Part shown: piece by piece, positions 26,751 through 35,652 of the stretch
Layout: the number at the start of each line of letters is the position of its first letter
Numbering within the stretch: position 1 is the first letter of the stretch
Origin: an uncultured Acetatifactor sp.
Lineage (GTDB): Bacteria; Bacillota; Clostridia; Lachnospirales; Lachnospiraceae
DNA length: 64,000 nucleotides
Direction of reading: 5' to 3'
NCBI GenBank assembly: GCA_910578185.1
Contig: CAJTPN010000002.1
Span: forward strand, 148,218-212,217
Notes under the pieces: model-generated
What the model was told of the DNA's origin: nothing
The model's database searches: none
What the model saw: only the letters and a program-made list of their open reading frames with translations
Program-made: the position numbers and the translations under genes

Positions 26751-27962
26751 ATGCTGACATTAAAAAAATTTGAGGAAGCGTCCGAAGTGGTAAAGCGGGT
26801 AACGCTGGAGACCAAACTGATATTCAGCGATTATCTGAGCGGTCAGACCGGAAATAAAGTATATTTAAAACCGGAAAATATGCAGTTTACAGGTGCATAT
26901 AAGCTTCGGGGCGCTTATTATAAGATCAGCACGCTTTCGGAGGAAGAGCGGGGAAAGGGACTGATCACTGCTTCTGCAGGCAATCATGCACAGGGAGTGG
27001 CATACGCGGCAAAATGTTACGGCGCGAAAGCTATCATTGTGATGCCGACTACTACGCCGTTGATCAAGGTAAACCGCACTAAGAGCTATGGAGCCGAAGT
27101 CATGCTGTACGGCAATGTATATGACGAAGCATGTACAAAAGCCTATGAGCTGGCTGAAGAACACGGTTATACTTTTATTCATCCCTTTGATGATCTGGCG
27201 GTTGCAACCGGACAGGGTACCATTGCAATGGAGATTGTAAAAGAACTGCCCCTGGTGGATTATATTCTGGTTCCCATAGGAGGCGGAGGCCTTGCCACTG
27301 GGGTTTCCGTTTTGGCGAAATTGTTAAATCCAAAGATTCAAGTGATCGGCGTGGAACCTGCAGGCGCAAATTGTATGCAGGCTTCCCTTGCAGAGGGCAA
27401 GGTGGTTACGCTGCCAGGCGTCAGCACCATTGCAGACGGTACGGCGGTCAAGACGCCCGGCAACCGGCTCTTTCCCTATATCCGTGAAAATCTGGACCAT
27501 ATTATCACGGTGGAGGATGAAGAGTTGGTAGTAGCATTCCTGGATATGGTGGAAAATCACAAGATGGTGGTGGAAAATTCAGGACTTTTGACGGTGGCGG
27601 CACTAAAGCATTTGAATATAAAGGACAAGAAGGTGGTTTCCATCTTAAGCGGAGGAAACATGGATGTGATTACCATGTCGTCCGTTGTGCAGCAGGGCCT
27701 GATTATGAGGGACAGAATTTTTACCGTTTCCGTGCTTTTGCCCGATAAGCCAGGAGAATTGTGCAGAGTATCCGGTATCATTGCAAATGCCAGCGGCAAT
27801 GTAATCAAGCTGGAGCACAATCAATTTGTTTCCATCAATAGGAATGCGGCTGTGGAGCTGCGAATCACTATGGAGGCATTTGGCACCGAACATAAAAAAC
27901 AGATTATGGAATCGCTTGAAACAGAAGGATATCGCCCCAAATTGGTTCGCACTAACATTTAA
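26751..27962 (+). CDS. ilvA: Threonine ammonia-lyase
   Basis: A 403-residue PLP enzyme deaminating threonine to 2-oxobutyrate, for isoleucine synthesis or catabolism. The PLP lysine is K51 in FTGAYKLRGAYYK; the phosphate loop is SAGNHAQG and the glycine loop PIGGGGLATG. A single ACT-like domain (about 325-403) ends the protein, so this is the shorter type rather than the two-ACT biosynthetic form. The start is uncertain: AGGGAGG (26717-26723) touches an ATG at 26724, and ATGs follow at 26739 and 26751. I chose 26751 because family members start at MLTL. Confidence 0.9.
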   Translation: MLTLKKFEEASEVVKRVTLETKLIFSDYLSGQTGNKVYLKPENMQFTGAYKLRGAYYKISTLSEEERGKGLITASAGNHAQGVAYAAKCYGAKAIIVMPTTTPLIKVNRTKSYGAEVMLYGNVYDEACTKAYELAEEHGYTFIHPFDDLAVATGQGTIAMEIVKELPLVDYILVPIGGGGLATGVSVLAKLLNPKIQVIGVEPAGANCMQASLAEGKVVTLPGVSTIADGTAVKTPGNRLFPYIRENLDHIITVEDEELVVAFLDMVENHKMVVENSGLLTVAALKHLNIKDKKVVSILSGGNMDVITMSSVVQQGLIMRDRIFTVSVLLPDKPGELCRVSGIIANASGNVIKLEHNQFVSINRNAAVELRITMEAFGTEHKKQIMESLETEGYRPKLVRTNI

Positions 27963-27989
27963 CTTTTTTTGGAAAGTGTCTTCTGGGCC

Positions 27990-28038
27990 AAAACCGCATA
28001 TGATATGATGGATGAAATCGTATCATATGCGGTTTTTT
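27990..28038 (+). terminator. Strong terminator after ilvA
   Basis: AAAACCGCATATGATA (27990-28005) pairs perfectly with TATCATATGCGGTTTT (28021-28036), followed by more T. It isolates ilvA from the YitT-family gene. Confidence 0.9.
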
Positions 28039-28078
28039 ATCTGTTACCAAATGCGTTTTGAAAGTGTGGGAATGATTT

Positions 28079-29002
28079 ATGAAAGTAAAGCGGGATGTAA
28101 AAGAAAATTTGGAAAATTCTGAAACCGTAGTTTGGCAGGAAAAAAAGACGATTAAAAAACGGATTATGGAATATCTGGCGATCACGGTGGGGGCGTTGAT
28201 ATACGCCGTTGCCGTCAGTCAGTTTCTTGATCCCAATTCTCTGGCGCCTGGCGGCGTCACCGGTATTGCCATCATTTTAAACAGATTGACCGGGTTGGAA
28301 ACCGGTACATGGACCTTGTTGGTCAACATACCTATTTTGATTATTGGTACATGGAAGTTCGGCGTAAAGTTTATCTGTTCCACTCTTTATTTCACGGTGG
28401 TCAATTCTTTTGCCATCAATCTGTTATCTGCGCTTGGAGCAGTCACCAAGGATCCTCTGCTGGCGGCACTTGGCGGAGGCGTTTTGATCGCGTTGGCTTT
28501 GGGAATCGTATTTAAGTCCGGAGCGACCTCAGGAGGTACGGATATTATCGTAAAATTACTGCGTTTGAAATTTCCTCACTTGAGGACAGGTTTTCTTTTC
28601 CTGGTGACCGATGCTGCTATTGTGACGATATCTGCATTGGTATTTCGAAATATAGACACTGCCATGTATGCCGGGCTGGTGGTATTTGTCAACTCTGTTC
28701 TGCTGGATGTAGTGCTCTATGGAAGGGACAGTGCAAAGATGATATTTATCATCAGTGATCATCATGAGAAAATAACAGATCGAATTCTAAAGGAACTGGA
28801 CGTGGGTGTCACTTATATCACGGGAAGCGGCGCCTACAGCGGTAAGGATAAAAAGGTGATATTATGTGTCATGAGAAAGCAGCTTTCTCCTAAGGCAGAA
28901 GAAATCGTCCGCCAGGAGGATCCGCTGGCATTTATGATTGTCGCCAGCGCCATGGAGATTTATGGGGAGGGTTATAAAAATATTTTCAGCCAGAAATTAT
29001 AA
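28079..29002 (+). CDS. YitT-family membrane protein
   Basis: A 307-residue integral membrane protein. A charged N-terminus (about 25 residues) is followed by five or so hydrophobic spans to about residue 205 (for example VGALIYAVAVSQF, TLLVNIPILIIG, LGGGVLIALALGIVF). A soluble C-terminal DUF2179 domain (about 215-300) contains TYITGSGAYSGKDKKVILCV. Family members are put forward as transporters, but substrates are unknown in most cases. GGAATG is the only ribosome-site candidate, a weak one. Confidence 0.85.
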   Translation: MKVKRDVKENLENSETVVWQEKKTIKKRIMEYLAITVGALIYAVAVSQFLDPNSLAPGGVTGIAIILNRLTGLETGTWTLLVNIPILIIGTWKFGVKFICSTLYFTVVNSFAINLLSALGAVTKDPLLAALGGGVLIALALGIVFKSGATSGGTDIIVKLLRLKFPHLRTGFLFLVTDAAIVTISALVFRNIDTAMYAGLVVFVNSVLLDVVLYGRDSAKMIFIISDHHEKITDRILKELDVGVTYITGSGAYSGKDKKVILCVMRKQLSPKAEEIVRQEDPLAFMIVASAMEIYGEGYKNIFSQKL

Positions 29003-29018
29003 GGTATGTATCTAAAGA

Positions 29019-29051
29019 GCTGTCATTTCCGAGAAGGAAACAGCGTTTTCA
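29019..29051 (+). terminator. Probable terminator after the YitT gene
   Basis: GCTGT-CAT-TTCC (29019-29030) pairs with GGAAACAGC (29036-29044), leaving a 3-nt bulge, and GTTTTC follows. Confidence 0.5.
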
Positions 29052-29124
29052 ATAGTGGTTGGCAGTATGCCGCGACAGAATGCAAGTCAGTTAGATTCGT
29101 CACTCAGATCCGAAGTGCCGTAAT

Positions 29125-29153
29125 TTGACAAAGGAAAAAGAAAATAGTATAAT
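29125..29153 (+). promoter_or_regulatory. Consensus sigma-A promoter for the ankyrin gene
   Basis: TTGACA (29125-29130) and TATAAT (29148-29153), both perfect, are 17 bp apart. The leader is about 107 nt. This predicts steady, strong transcription of an otherwise obscure gene. Confidence 0.9.
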
Positions 29154-29266
29154 TTAACAGAAATTGTAAAATGAAACAGAATCGGGGTATTGTATCAAAG
29201 ACCTGTATTGAAACGGATATGGAGTCGTAAGTTCGGACACACTTTGTTGAGGAGGAAAAACAATTT

Positions 29267-30373
29267 ATGCGCAAGAATAACAGCAAGAATAATCCCTGCA
29301 AGCTGCCAGAAAATTTTCTGGCAATTCTCAATTACGGAGATTCTGATGCAATAAAAGACGTTTTTAAGACCTGCAGCTTAGATGCCACCTTTGGTCATGA
29401 TGAACAAAGCGCAATTTTTTATTCATATAGAATGCAGAAAGAGATTGTACATTGGCTGGTAGAACAGGGAGCCGATATCAATGCGAGAAATAAATGGGGA
29501 GAAACGCCCCTTCATGAGATTATAACCCATACCCAATATGAACTCCATACACAACTCTATACGGTAGATTTACTGATAAGCCTAGGCGCCGATATTCATG
29601 CCGTTACACCGCGCGGTGCAACACCTCTTCATTATGCGGCAGAGTGGGGAGAACTTGCGATCGTTGAAAGATTAATCAATAACCATGCGGATATTTATGC
29701 TAAAACGAAAAAAGGTGAAAATCCATTGGAATATATGATGGTGAACTCCAATAACAGCAGGATCCGTAATATTCTTCCGGTTGCGGAGTACTTTCTTTCG
29801 ATAGGGGTTCCTGTTACGGATATTGTCATCCGCTCCGTTGAAAAGCTTGCAAAGAGTTTTACGTTTCACCGCGAAGTGTTCAATCGAAAGCATCTGGAAG
29901 AAACAGAGGAAGCCCTGGGGCGTCTGCTTAAACTGTTTGGTGTTCCGGCGCCGCCTCCCAAGCGTATCTATGATGGAAAGGCAAAAATAATCCCATCTCC
30001 TGGAAGCTGGCAGGAGCAGTTTGAAGAACTATATCTATGGATACTTACTCCGTCGCTGGTGGTGAGTAAGGAAGGCACCGTACAGGGAGAATTGCTTCGT
30101 TTGTCAGGAGGCATTTGCCGCCTTATTCTGGACGGTTTTACAACAAGTTACGGGGAATTTAACACAAGGGTTAAGTTTTATTCGTACCTTCGCTATTTAC
30201 ATATGGGAAATTCACTTTCCAGAGAAGAAATTCGGGAGGCAAAGCTTGTCATAAAGGAAATCATTCATGAGGAGAAAATTGTGCGTCCAGAAAAATTATG
30301 CGAATTATCACTTCGCTGGATTCAAAAGAATCCGGACCCAATCCCACTTGGAATAACATTTTATAAAGGCTGA
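29267..30373 (+). CDS. Ankyrin-repeat protein
   Basis: A 368-residue soluble protein without signal peptide. Residues 40-165 contain about three ankyrin units, recognisable by NARNKWGETPLHEII, TPRGATPLHYAAEWGELAIV and AKTKKGENPLEYM. Residues 165-368 match no domain I recognise; they look helical and include a Trp/Leu-rich stretch (SWQEQFEELYLWILTPSLVV). Ankyrin repeats bind other proteins. AGGAGG precedes the ATG. It is a single-gene unit with its own strong promoter, just upstream of the SRP operon. Function unknown. Confidence 0.82.
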   Translation: MRKNNSKNNPCKLPENFLAILNYGDSDAIKDVFKTCSLDATFGHDEQSAIFYSYRMQKEIVHWLVEQGADINARNKWGETPLHEIITHTQYELHTQLYTVDLLISLGADIHAVTPRGATPLHYAAEWGELAIVERLINNHADIYAKTKKGENPLEYMMVNSNNSRIRNILPVAEYFLSIGVPVTDIVIRSVEKLAKSFTFHREVFNRKHLEETEEALGRLLKLFGVPAPPPKRIYDGKAKIIPSPGSWQEQFEELYLWILTPSLVVSKEGTVQGELLRLSGGICRLILDGFTTSYGEFNTRVKFYSYLRYLHMGNSLSREEIREAKLVIKEIIHEEKIVRPEKLCELSLRWIQKNPDPIPLGITFYKG

Positions 30374-30476
30374 CGGGCTTGGCGTAGGGCTTCCTATGTT
30401 AACGTATCCATAACTCTGTAGGATCGGCACTTGGATGTTGAAACTACACGAACAAAGGGCTGTAAAGAAAAAATAC

Positions 30477-30505
30477 TTGACACCGCTGGTTTTCTGTAGT
30501 AAGAT
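30477..30505 (+). promoter_or_regulatory. Sigma-A promoter for the ylxM-ffh operon
   Basis: Perfect TTGACA (30477-30482) and TAAGAT (30500-30505) with 17 bp spacing, 20 nt before the ylxM ATG. Confidence 0.78.
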
Positions 30506-30524
30506 ACGGAAGGCTGGTAAAATT

Positions 30525-30905
30525 ATGGATAAGATTTATGAACAGACAATGTTATTTGACTTTTATGGGGAATTGCTGACAGAGCATCAGCGGTGTATTT
30601 ACGCTGATGCGGTATATAACGATCTCTCTCTTGGAGAGATCGCTGAAGAGTATGGTATCACCAGACAGGGCGTGCATGACCTGATCAGACGCTGCGACAG
30701 GATTCTGCGGGGATATGAGGACAGGCTTCATCTGGTGGAAAGGTTTGCCAAAGCCAAGAAGACTTTGGAGGAGATCGAGCAGCTGACGATTTTGCCGGAG
30801 AATACAAATGCGCTTCCGGCCGGGGAGAAGCTTGACAGTGAGGGAATTCGGTCTCGGCTGTCGGCTATCCGGGAGCTCTCCCATACTTTAAGGAATGAAT
30901 TATAA
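30525..30905 (+). CDS. ylxM: YlxM-family helix-turn-helix protein
   Basis: A 126-residue protein with a sigma-70 region-4-like helix-turn-helix (SLGEIAEEYGITRQGVHDLIRR, about residues 33-54) and a helical C-terminal half. Family knowledge: YlxM is encoded just upstream of ffh in Gram-positive bacteria and has been implicated as an accessory SRP factor binding the SRP RNA or Ffh. The ATG at 30525 lies at a good distance from the promoter; an earlier start at 30435 lies upstream of the promoter and is rejected. Confidence 0.92.
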   Translation: MDKIYEQTMLFDFYGELLTEHQRCIYADAVYNDLSLGEIAEEYGITRQGVHDLIRRCDRILRGYEDRLHLVERFAKAKKTLEEIEQLTILPENTNALPAGEKLDSEGIRSRLSAIRELSHTLRNEL

Positions 30906-30957
30906 AAAATATATTTGACCGTGAAGTTCTGCTTCACGTTGATGTAAGGAGACGCAG

Positions 30958-32328
30958 GTGGCATTTGAAAGCTTAACGGATAAACTGCAGAACGTATTTA
31001 AAAATTTGAGAAGTAAGGGCCGTTTGACGGAAGATGATGTGAAGTCTGCCCTGAAGGAAGTGAAAATGGCACTTCTGGAGGCCGATGTAAACTTTAAAGT
31101 GGTCAAACAGTTTGTGAAAGCGGTGGAGGAGAGGGCAATCGGCCAGGACGTGATGAACGGGCTGAATCCGGGCCAGATGGTGATCAAGATCGTGAATGAG
31201 GAAATGATAGCCCTCATGGGAAGCGAGACCACCGAGATTGCCATGCAGCCAGGCAAATCCATCACCGTGATTATGATGGCGGGACTTCAAGGCGCCGGAA
31301 AAACGACGGCGACGGCAAAGATTGCCGGGAAGCTGAAATTAAAAGGCAAAAAATCATTGCTGGTAGCCTGTGATGTCTATAGACCCGCTGCGGTGGAACA
31401 GCTGCAGATTAACGGCAAAAAGCAGGAAGTAGACGTCTTTTCCATGGGAACGGATCACAAACCGGTGGAGATCGCCGGGGAAGCGGTTAAATATGCGGAG
31501 AAAAACGGACATAATGTGGTGATTCTGGATACGGCAGGACGACTTCATGTTGACGAAGAAATGATGGAGGAGCTGCAGGAAATCAAGGAGAAAGTTGCCG
31601 TACATCAAACACTTCTGGTGGTGGATGCCATGACCGGACAGGACGCGGTGAATGTGGCAAAGCTTTTTGATGAAAAAGTAGGCATTGACGGTGTGGTACT
31701 CACTAAGATGGACGGAGATACCAGGGGCGGTGCGGCGCTTTCCATCAAGGCCGTTACCGGTAAACCGATTTTGTATGTGGGTATGGGTGAGAAGCTTTCC
31801 GACATGGAACAGTTCCATCCTGACCGGATGGCAAACAGGATCCTTGGGATGGGCGATGTGCTTTCTCTGATTGAAAAGGCACAGGAAAGCATTGACATAG
31901 ATGAAGAAAAAGGCCGCGAAATGGCTGGCCGCATGAAGAAGGGAAAGTTTGACTTTGAAGACTACCTGGAGAGTATGAAGCAGATGAAGAATATGGGCGG
32001 TCTGACCAGCATTTTAAGTATGCTGCCCGGCATGGGGATCAAAGGGGCCGACATAGAGTCCATGGTGGACGATAAACAGTTAAGGCAGACGGAAGCAATC
32101 GTATTGTCCATGACCAGAGAGGAACGGAGGAATCCGAAAATTCTCAATCCCCATAGGAAGCACAGGATTGCCAAGGGCGCCGGTGTGGATATTGCGGTGG
32201 TAAACCGTTTTATCAAACAGTTTGAGCAAAGCCAGAAAATGATGAAGCAGTTTGGCGGAGGCGGTAAAAAGGGCAGAGGAATGTTCGGCGGTTTTCCGGG
32301 TATGGGCGGCGGGAAATTTCCCTTTTAA
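30958..32328 (+). CDS. ffh: Signal recognition particle protein Ffh
   Basis: A 456-residue SRP GTPase. The N and G domains carry GLQGAGKTT with K115, DVYRPAAVEQL, LDTAGRLHVDEEMM and TKMDGDTRGG; the methionine-rich M domain (about 300-456) binds SRP RNA and signal peptides, ending in a Gly/Met/Lys tail. It uses a GTG start at 30958, set by AAGGAG at 30946-30951. It pairs with FtsY (25.3 kb) for co-translational targeting. Confidence 0.97.
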   Translation: MAFESLTDKLQNVFKNLRSKGRLTEDDVKSALKEVKMALLEADVNFKVVKQFVKAVEERAIGQDVMNGLNPGQMVIKIVNEEMIALMGSETTEIAMQPGKSITVIMMAGLQGAGKTTATAKIAGKLKLKGKKSLLVACDVYRPAAVEQLQINGKKQEVDVFSMGTDHKPVEIAGEAVKYAEKNGHNVVILDTAGRLHVDEEMMEELQEIKEKVAVHQTLLVVDAMTGQDAVNVAKLFDEKVGIDGVVLTKMDGDTRGGAALSIKAVTGKPILYVGMGEKLSDMEQFHPDRMANRILGMGDVLSLIEKAQESIDIDEEKGREMAGRMKKGKFDFEDYLESMKQMKNMGGLTSILSMLPGMGIKGADIESMVDDKQLRQTEAIVLSMTREERRNPKILNPHRKHRIAKGAGVDIAVVNRFIKQFEQSQKMMKQFGGGGKKGRGMFGGFPGMGGGKFPF

Positions 32329-32422
32329 TCAGTGTGACGGAAGAGGACATGGTCCTTTCCTATATAAAAGACAAAATTTATTGAATCACAAAAGCCGTAG
32401 ATCGGCAGAAAGAGGTAACGAA

Positions 32423-32668
32423 ATGGCAGTAAAGATCAGATTGAGAAGAATGGGACAGAAGAAGGCTCCTTTTTATAGAATCATTGTAGCTGATTCCCGT
32501 TCTCCCAGAGATGGAAAATTTATTGAGGAAATCGGAACTTATGATCCTACCACGGATCCCAGCACCTTTAAAATCAATGAAGAATTGGCTAAGAAATGGC
32601 TGGCAAACGGCGCACAGCCCACGGAAGTGGTTGGCAGACTTTTTAAGGCGGCCGGCATTGCAAAATAA
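32423..32668 (+). CDS. rpsP: Ribosomal protein S16
   Basis: An 81-residue small-subunit protein with the usual AVKIRLRRMGQKKAPFYRI opening and IGTYDPTTDP turn. AGAGG stands 8 nt before the ATG. It starts the ribosome-maturation run rpsP-khpA-rimM-trmD-rplS. Confidence 0.97.
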   Translation: MAVKIRLRRMGQKKAPFYRIIVADSRSPRDGKFIEEIGTYDPTTDPSTFKINEELAKKWLANGAQPTEVVGRLFKAAGIAK

Positions 32669-32692
32669 ATTCTGATTCTTTGGAGGTGGCTT

Positions 32693-32920
32693 ATGAAGGA
32701 ACTAGTGGAAGTAATCGCGAAAGCGCTTGTGGACAATCCGGACGAGGTTGTCGTAACTGAAAAAACAGAGGGAAAGGGCATAATCCTTGAACTTCATGTA
32801 GCTGCGTCCGATATGGGTAAGGTTATCGGTAAACAAGGCAGGATTGCGAAGGCGATTCGCTCAGTGGTGAAAGCAGCATCATCCAAAGACAAAATAAATG
32901 TGGATGTGGAGATCGTTTAA
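32693..32920 (+). CDS. khpA: KH-domain RNA-binding protein KhpA
   Basis: A 75-residue protein made of one KH domain with the GxxG-type loop in MGKVIGKQGRIAKAIRSV. Family knowledge: KhpA pairs with KhpB/Jag to bind RNAs and influence cell elongation in Gram-positive bacteria. TGGAGGTGG precedes the ATG. It lies between rpsP and rimM, as in most Firmicutes. Confidence 0.94.
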   Translation: MKELVEVIAKALVDNPDEVVVTEKTEGKGIILELHVAASDMGKVIGKQGRIAKAIRSVVKAASSKDKINVDVEIV

Positions 32921-32925
32921 AAGGT

Positions 32926-33477
32926 ATGGAGGAATATTTTCAGGTAGGGATTATTACTTCCACGCATGGTTTGCGCGGAGAGGTTAAGGTTTATCCTACC
33001 ACAGATGATGCGAGAAGGTTCAAGCGTCTGAAGGAAGTGATTCTTATGCCGCCGGGAGACGGACAGGATTATACGGCTGACCGGATTTCGGCGGCATACT
33101 GTTTGAAGGTTGAAAGCGTCAGATTTTTCAAGCAGTTTGTTATCTTGAAATTTGAAGAGCTGGGACGTATAGAGGATGTGGAAAAGTATTGCAGGTACTC
33201 ATTGCTGGTAAACAGAAAGGATGCAGTACGCCTGAGCAAAGACGAGTATTATGTGGCCGATTTGATCGGGCTTGTCGTGAGAGATGAGGATGGCACGGAA
33301 ATTGGCACCTTGCGGGATGTGATGGAAACAGGTGCAAATGATGTGTATGTGATCTCGTTAAACACCGGGAAAGAGTTGCTTTTGCCTGCAATAAAACAAT
33401 GCGTTCTTGAGGTAAATATAGCGGAAGGATTCATCAGAATACACATTTTGGACGGTTTATTGGATTCGGATGTGTGA
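32926..33477 (+). CDS. rimM: Ribosome maturation factor RimM
   Basis: A 183-residue protein needed for maturation of the 30S head and binding S19. The N-terminal barrel contains the signature GIITSTHGLRGEVKVYPTTD; the C-terminal PRC-barrel contains EYYVADLIGLVV and VLLPAIKQCV-like segments (here LLLPAIKQCVLEV). The ATG follows the khpA stop by 5 nt and the start codon of trmD follows 11 nt after its stop. Confidence 0.95.
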   Translation: MEEYFQVGIITSTHGLRGEVKVYPTTDDARRFKRLKEVILMPPGDGQDYTADRISAAYCLKVESVRFFKQFVILKFEELGRIEDVEKYCRYSLLVNRKDAVRLSKDEYYVADLIGLVVRDEDGTEIGTLRDVMETGANDVYVISLNTGKELLLPAIKQCVLEVNIAEGFIRIHILDGLLDSDV

Positions 33478-33488
33478 AGGGAAGTTTC

Positions 33489-34976
33489 ATGAAGTTTCAT
33501 GTACTGACACTGTTTCCTGAAATGGTAATGCTGGGGCTTGCACCCAGCATTATTGGCAGAGCCGCCCAGCGGGACAGGATATCCATAAATGCGGTAAATA
33601 TCAGGGATTATTCCTTGGACAGGCATAAAAAGGTGGATGATTATCCCTATGGCGGAGGGGCTGGGATGCTGATGCAGGCGCAGCCTGTTTATGATGCTCA
33701 TAAAGCGGTAACGAAAGGTCGGCGTATCAGGACGATCTATGTGACACCACAGGGAATGCCTTTTTCTCAAAAAATTGCACAAGAACTTGCGCAAGAGGAA
33801 GAATTGATATTTCTTTGTGGTCATTATGAGGGAATTGATGAACGCGTATTGGAGGAGGTGGTCACGGACTACCTTTCCATCGGTGATTATGTGTTGACGG
33901 GCGGGGAGCTTCCAGCCATGGTGATCATGGACGCCGTAGCCAGATTGATTCCTGGTGTATTGGGCAATGATATGTCCGCAGAGGAAGAAAGTTTTTATAA
34001 CGATTTGCTGGAATATCCACAATATTCCCGACCGGAGGTCTGGCATGGGAAGAGAGTGCCCCAAGTACTCTTATCCGGAAATCATCGTAAAGTGTCACAG
34101 TGGCGGCTGGAACAGTCAATTTTGCGCACGGAAGAAAGACGCCCTGATTTGGCGGAAATATATCGCCGGAAACAACGTTTGACGGCGCAGCTAGCCAAGA
34201 ATAAACGAAATAATATCCACATGATAGAAAGCATTGCCCGTGGCTGCGGCGAAATTTTGTATGAGGAACTGGAATCAGGGGGCGGTAATCTCTTAGTGTA
34301 TGACAGGCTTTGTAAGATATGCATGATATTGGCGGAAGATGTTGATTCAGGTGAGCGGCTTGTAGGACTCATTCCGGATGAAACTGTGAAGATATGGGTT
34401 GTACAGCCGTTTATGAGTGAGGTTCTTTGGAAAATGCGGTTTCAAAAGCTCCATGCATATATTCAGGTACTATACCCACAGAAAGTGGCTCTGCCCGTGA
34501 GGCATAAGGATATTCATCTGTTGTCCAAAGAGGACTTGGAGGCCATAAATTTAAATGCCTTTGCGGAGATGTTGTCTGCGGAGATTTCGAATGCGGATTG
34601 TCAAAAAGACCTTCCGGACAGTGCGGACGGTTATGATTGGGAACATAAAAGGAATGCTGGCTTAGTGCAATGGGAGGAGATTTTGGCAGACGCTGCAAAC
34701 GGTTTGGTATATGGTGCGTTTCAGGAAGGGATCCCAGTCGGAATGATTGTCACAGACAGGAACGGCCGTTTGGGACTGCCCATTGTTGCAGAGAGATTTG
34801 CTGCTTGGGAAATTGCAAAATCGCTGATCGCCGGGAGCGCAAATCATATTTTGGAGAAGGGCCGGATTCCCTATGCCCATGTGGACACAAGGAATCAAAA
34901 GGCTGTGGAACTGTTTGAAGAGTTGGGCTTTTACAAAGCAACGGCAGTGGTTATGGAATATGGAAATTTAGGATAA
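33489..34976 (+). CDS. trmD: TrmD methyltransferase fused to a GNAT-type protein
   Basis: A 495-residue fusion. Residues 1-228 are a full tRNA (guanine37-N1)-methyltransferase: YGGGAGMLM, LCGHYEGIDERV, SIGDYVLTGGELPAM (the SAM-binding knot) and LEYPQYSRPEVWHG. After a short linker, residues 242-495 resemble a clostridial two-part GNAT protein: a helical N-part (IESIARGCGEILYEE) and a C-terminal acetyltransferase-like core with ERFAAWEIAKSLIAGS and a final AVELFEELGFYKAT. TrmD alone is usually 230-250 residues. No stop or frame slip is visible across the junction. The start at 33489 (ATG) is preferred over an in-frame GTG/ATG five codons earlier. The target of the second domain is unknown. Confidence 0.9.
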   Translation: MKFHVLTLFPEMVMLGLAPSIIGRAAQRDRISINAVNIRDYSLDRHKKVDDYPYGGGAGMLMQAQPVYDAHKAVTKGRRIRTIYVTPQGMPFSQKIAQELAQEEELIFLCGHYEGIDERVLEEVVTDYLSIGDYVLTGGELPAMVIMDAVARLIPGVLGNDMSAEEESFYNDLLEYPQYSRPEVWHGKRVPQVLLSGNHRKVSQWRLEQSILRTEERRPDLAEIYRRKQRLTAQLAKNKRNNIHMIESIARGCGEILYEELESGGGNLLVYDRLCKICMILAEDVDSGERLVGLIPDETVKIWVVQPFMSEVLWKMRFQKLHAYIQVLYPQKVALPVRHKDIHLLSKEDLEAINLNAFAEMLSAEISNADCQKDLPDSADGYDWEHKRNAGLVQWEEILADAANGLVYGAFQEGIPVGMIVTDRNGRLGLPIVAERFAAWEIAKSLIAGSANHILEKGRIPYAHVDTRNQKAVELFEELGFYKATAVVMEYGNLG

Positions 34977-35043
34977 CAGTTCAATGTTTTGTGTGAATTG
35001 TCACAATATCAGCAAGCAGTCAGGAGTATTTTATAAAAAATAC

Positions 35044-35072
35044 TTGCAAACAAGAATGGAATATGTTAGAAT
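35044..35072 (+). promoter_or_regulatory. Sigma-A promoter for rplS
   Basis: TTGCAA (35044-35049) and TAGAAT (35067-35072) are 17 bp apart. The hairpin AGTATTT/AAATACT (35025-35044) abuts the -35. The leader of about 95 nt has no structure I could tie to a known L19 leader. Confidence 0.65.
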
Positions 35073-35174
35073 TTTAATGTTGTGGAAACAAGATGGTCCT
35101 CTGTTACAATGGGCAATATCCTATAGTCCCTAATTTTGTATTAAGAACATCCAATTTTATGGAGGAGGCTCATA

Positions 35175-35522
35175 ATGAGTGATATTATCAGAGAAATTGA
35201 ACAGGAACAGTTAAAGGCAAGTGTTGACGATTTCAACGTCGGCGATACCGTAAAGGTTTACGGAAAGATCAAGGAAGGCAACCGGGAAAGAATCCAGATA
35301 TTTGAAGGGATTGTGTTGAAGAGACAGGGCGGAAGCAACAGGGAGACGTTTACCGTGAGAAAAATTTCCAACGGAATTGGCGTTGAGAAGACTTGGCCCC
35401 TGCATTCCCCTAATGTTGAGAAAATTGAAGTTGTCAGAAGGGGTAAAGTAAGGCGTGCAAAGCTGAACTATTTGAGAAACAGGGTTGGTAAGAAGGCCAA
35501 AGTGAAAGAGGCCATAAAGTAA
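35175..35522 (+). CDS. rplS: Ribosomal protein L19
   Basis: A 115-residue large-subunit protein at the subunit interface. It has the family core FNVGDTVKVYGKIKEGNRERI, FEGIVLKRQGG and the C-terminal NYLRNRVGKKAKV. GGAGGAGG lies 7 nt before the ATG. It has its own promoter, so its level can exceed that of trmD upstream. Confidence 0.97.
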   Translation: MSDIIREIEQEQLKASVDDFNVGDTVKVYGKIKEGNRERIQIFEGIVLKRQGGSNRETFTVRKISNGIGVEKTWPLHSPNVEKIEVVRRGKVRRAKLNYLRNRVGKKAKVKEAIK

Positions 35523-35567
35523 GTAGAGGGCGGTAGTCTGCCAATGTGGGTCTGACCGTTCGTGAAA

Positions 35568-35600
35568 GGGCAATTACTTGTGTAGTTGTCCTTTTGTTCT
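35568..35600 (+). terminator. Terminator after rplS
   Basis: GGGCAATTAC (35568-35577) pairs with GTAGTTGTCC (35582-35591) with two G-U pairs and a 4-nt loop, then TTTTGTTCT. Confidence 0.7.
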
Positions 35601-35652
35601 ATTTATAAGACGGCAGGGTCAAAAGCTTATAATATTTAAGGTGAAGGTTCAG

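Noticed and set aside
35073..35174. L19 autoregulatory leader
   Set aside because: No pairing pattern I could match to a known ribosomal leader.
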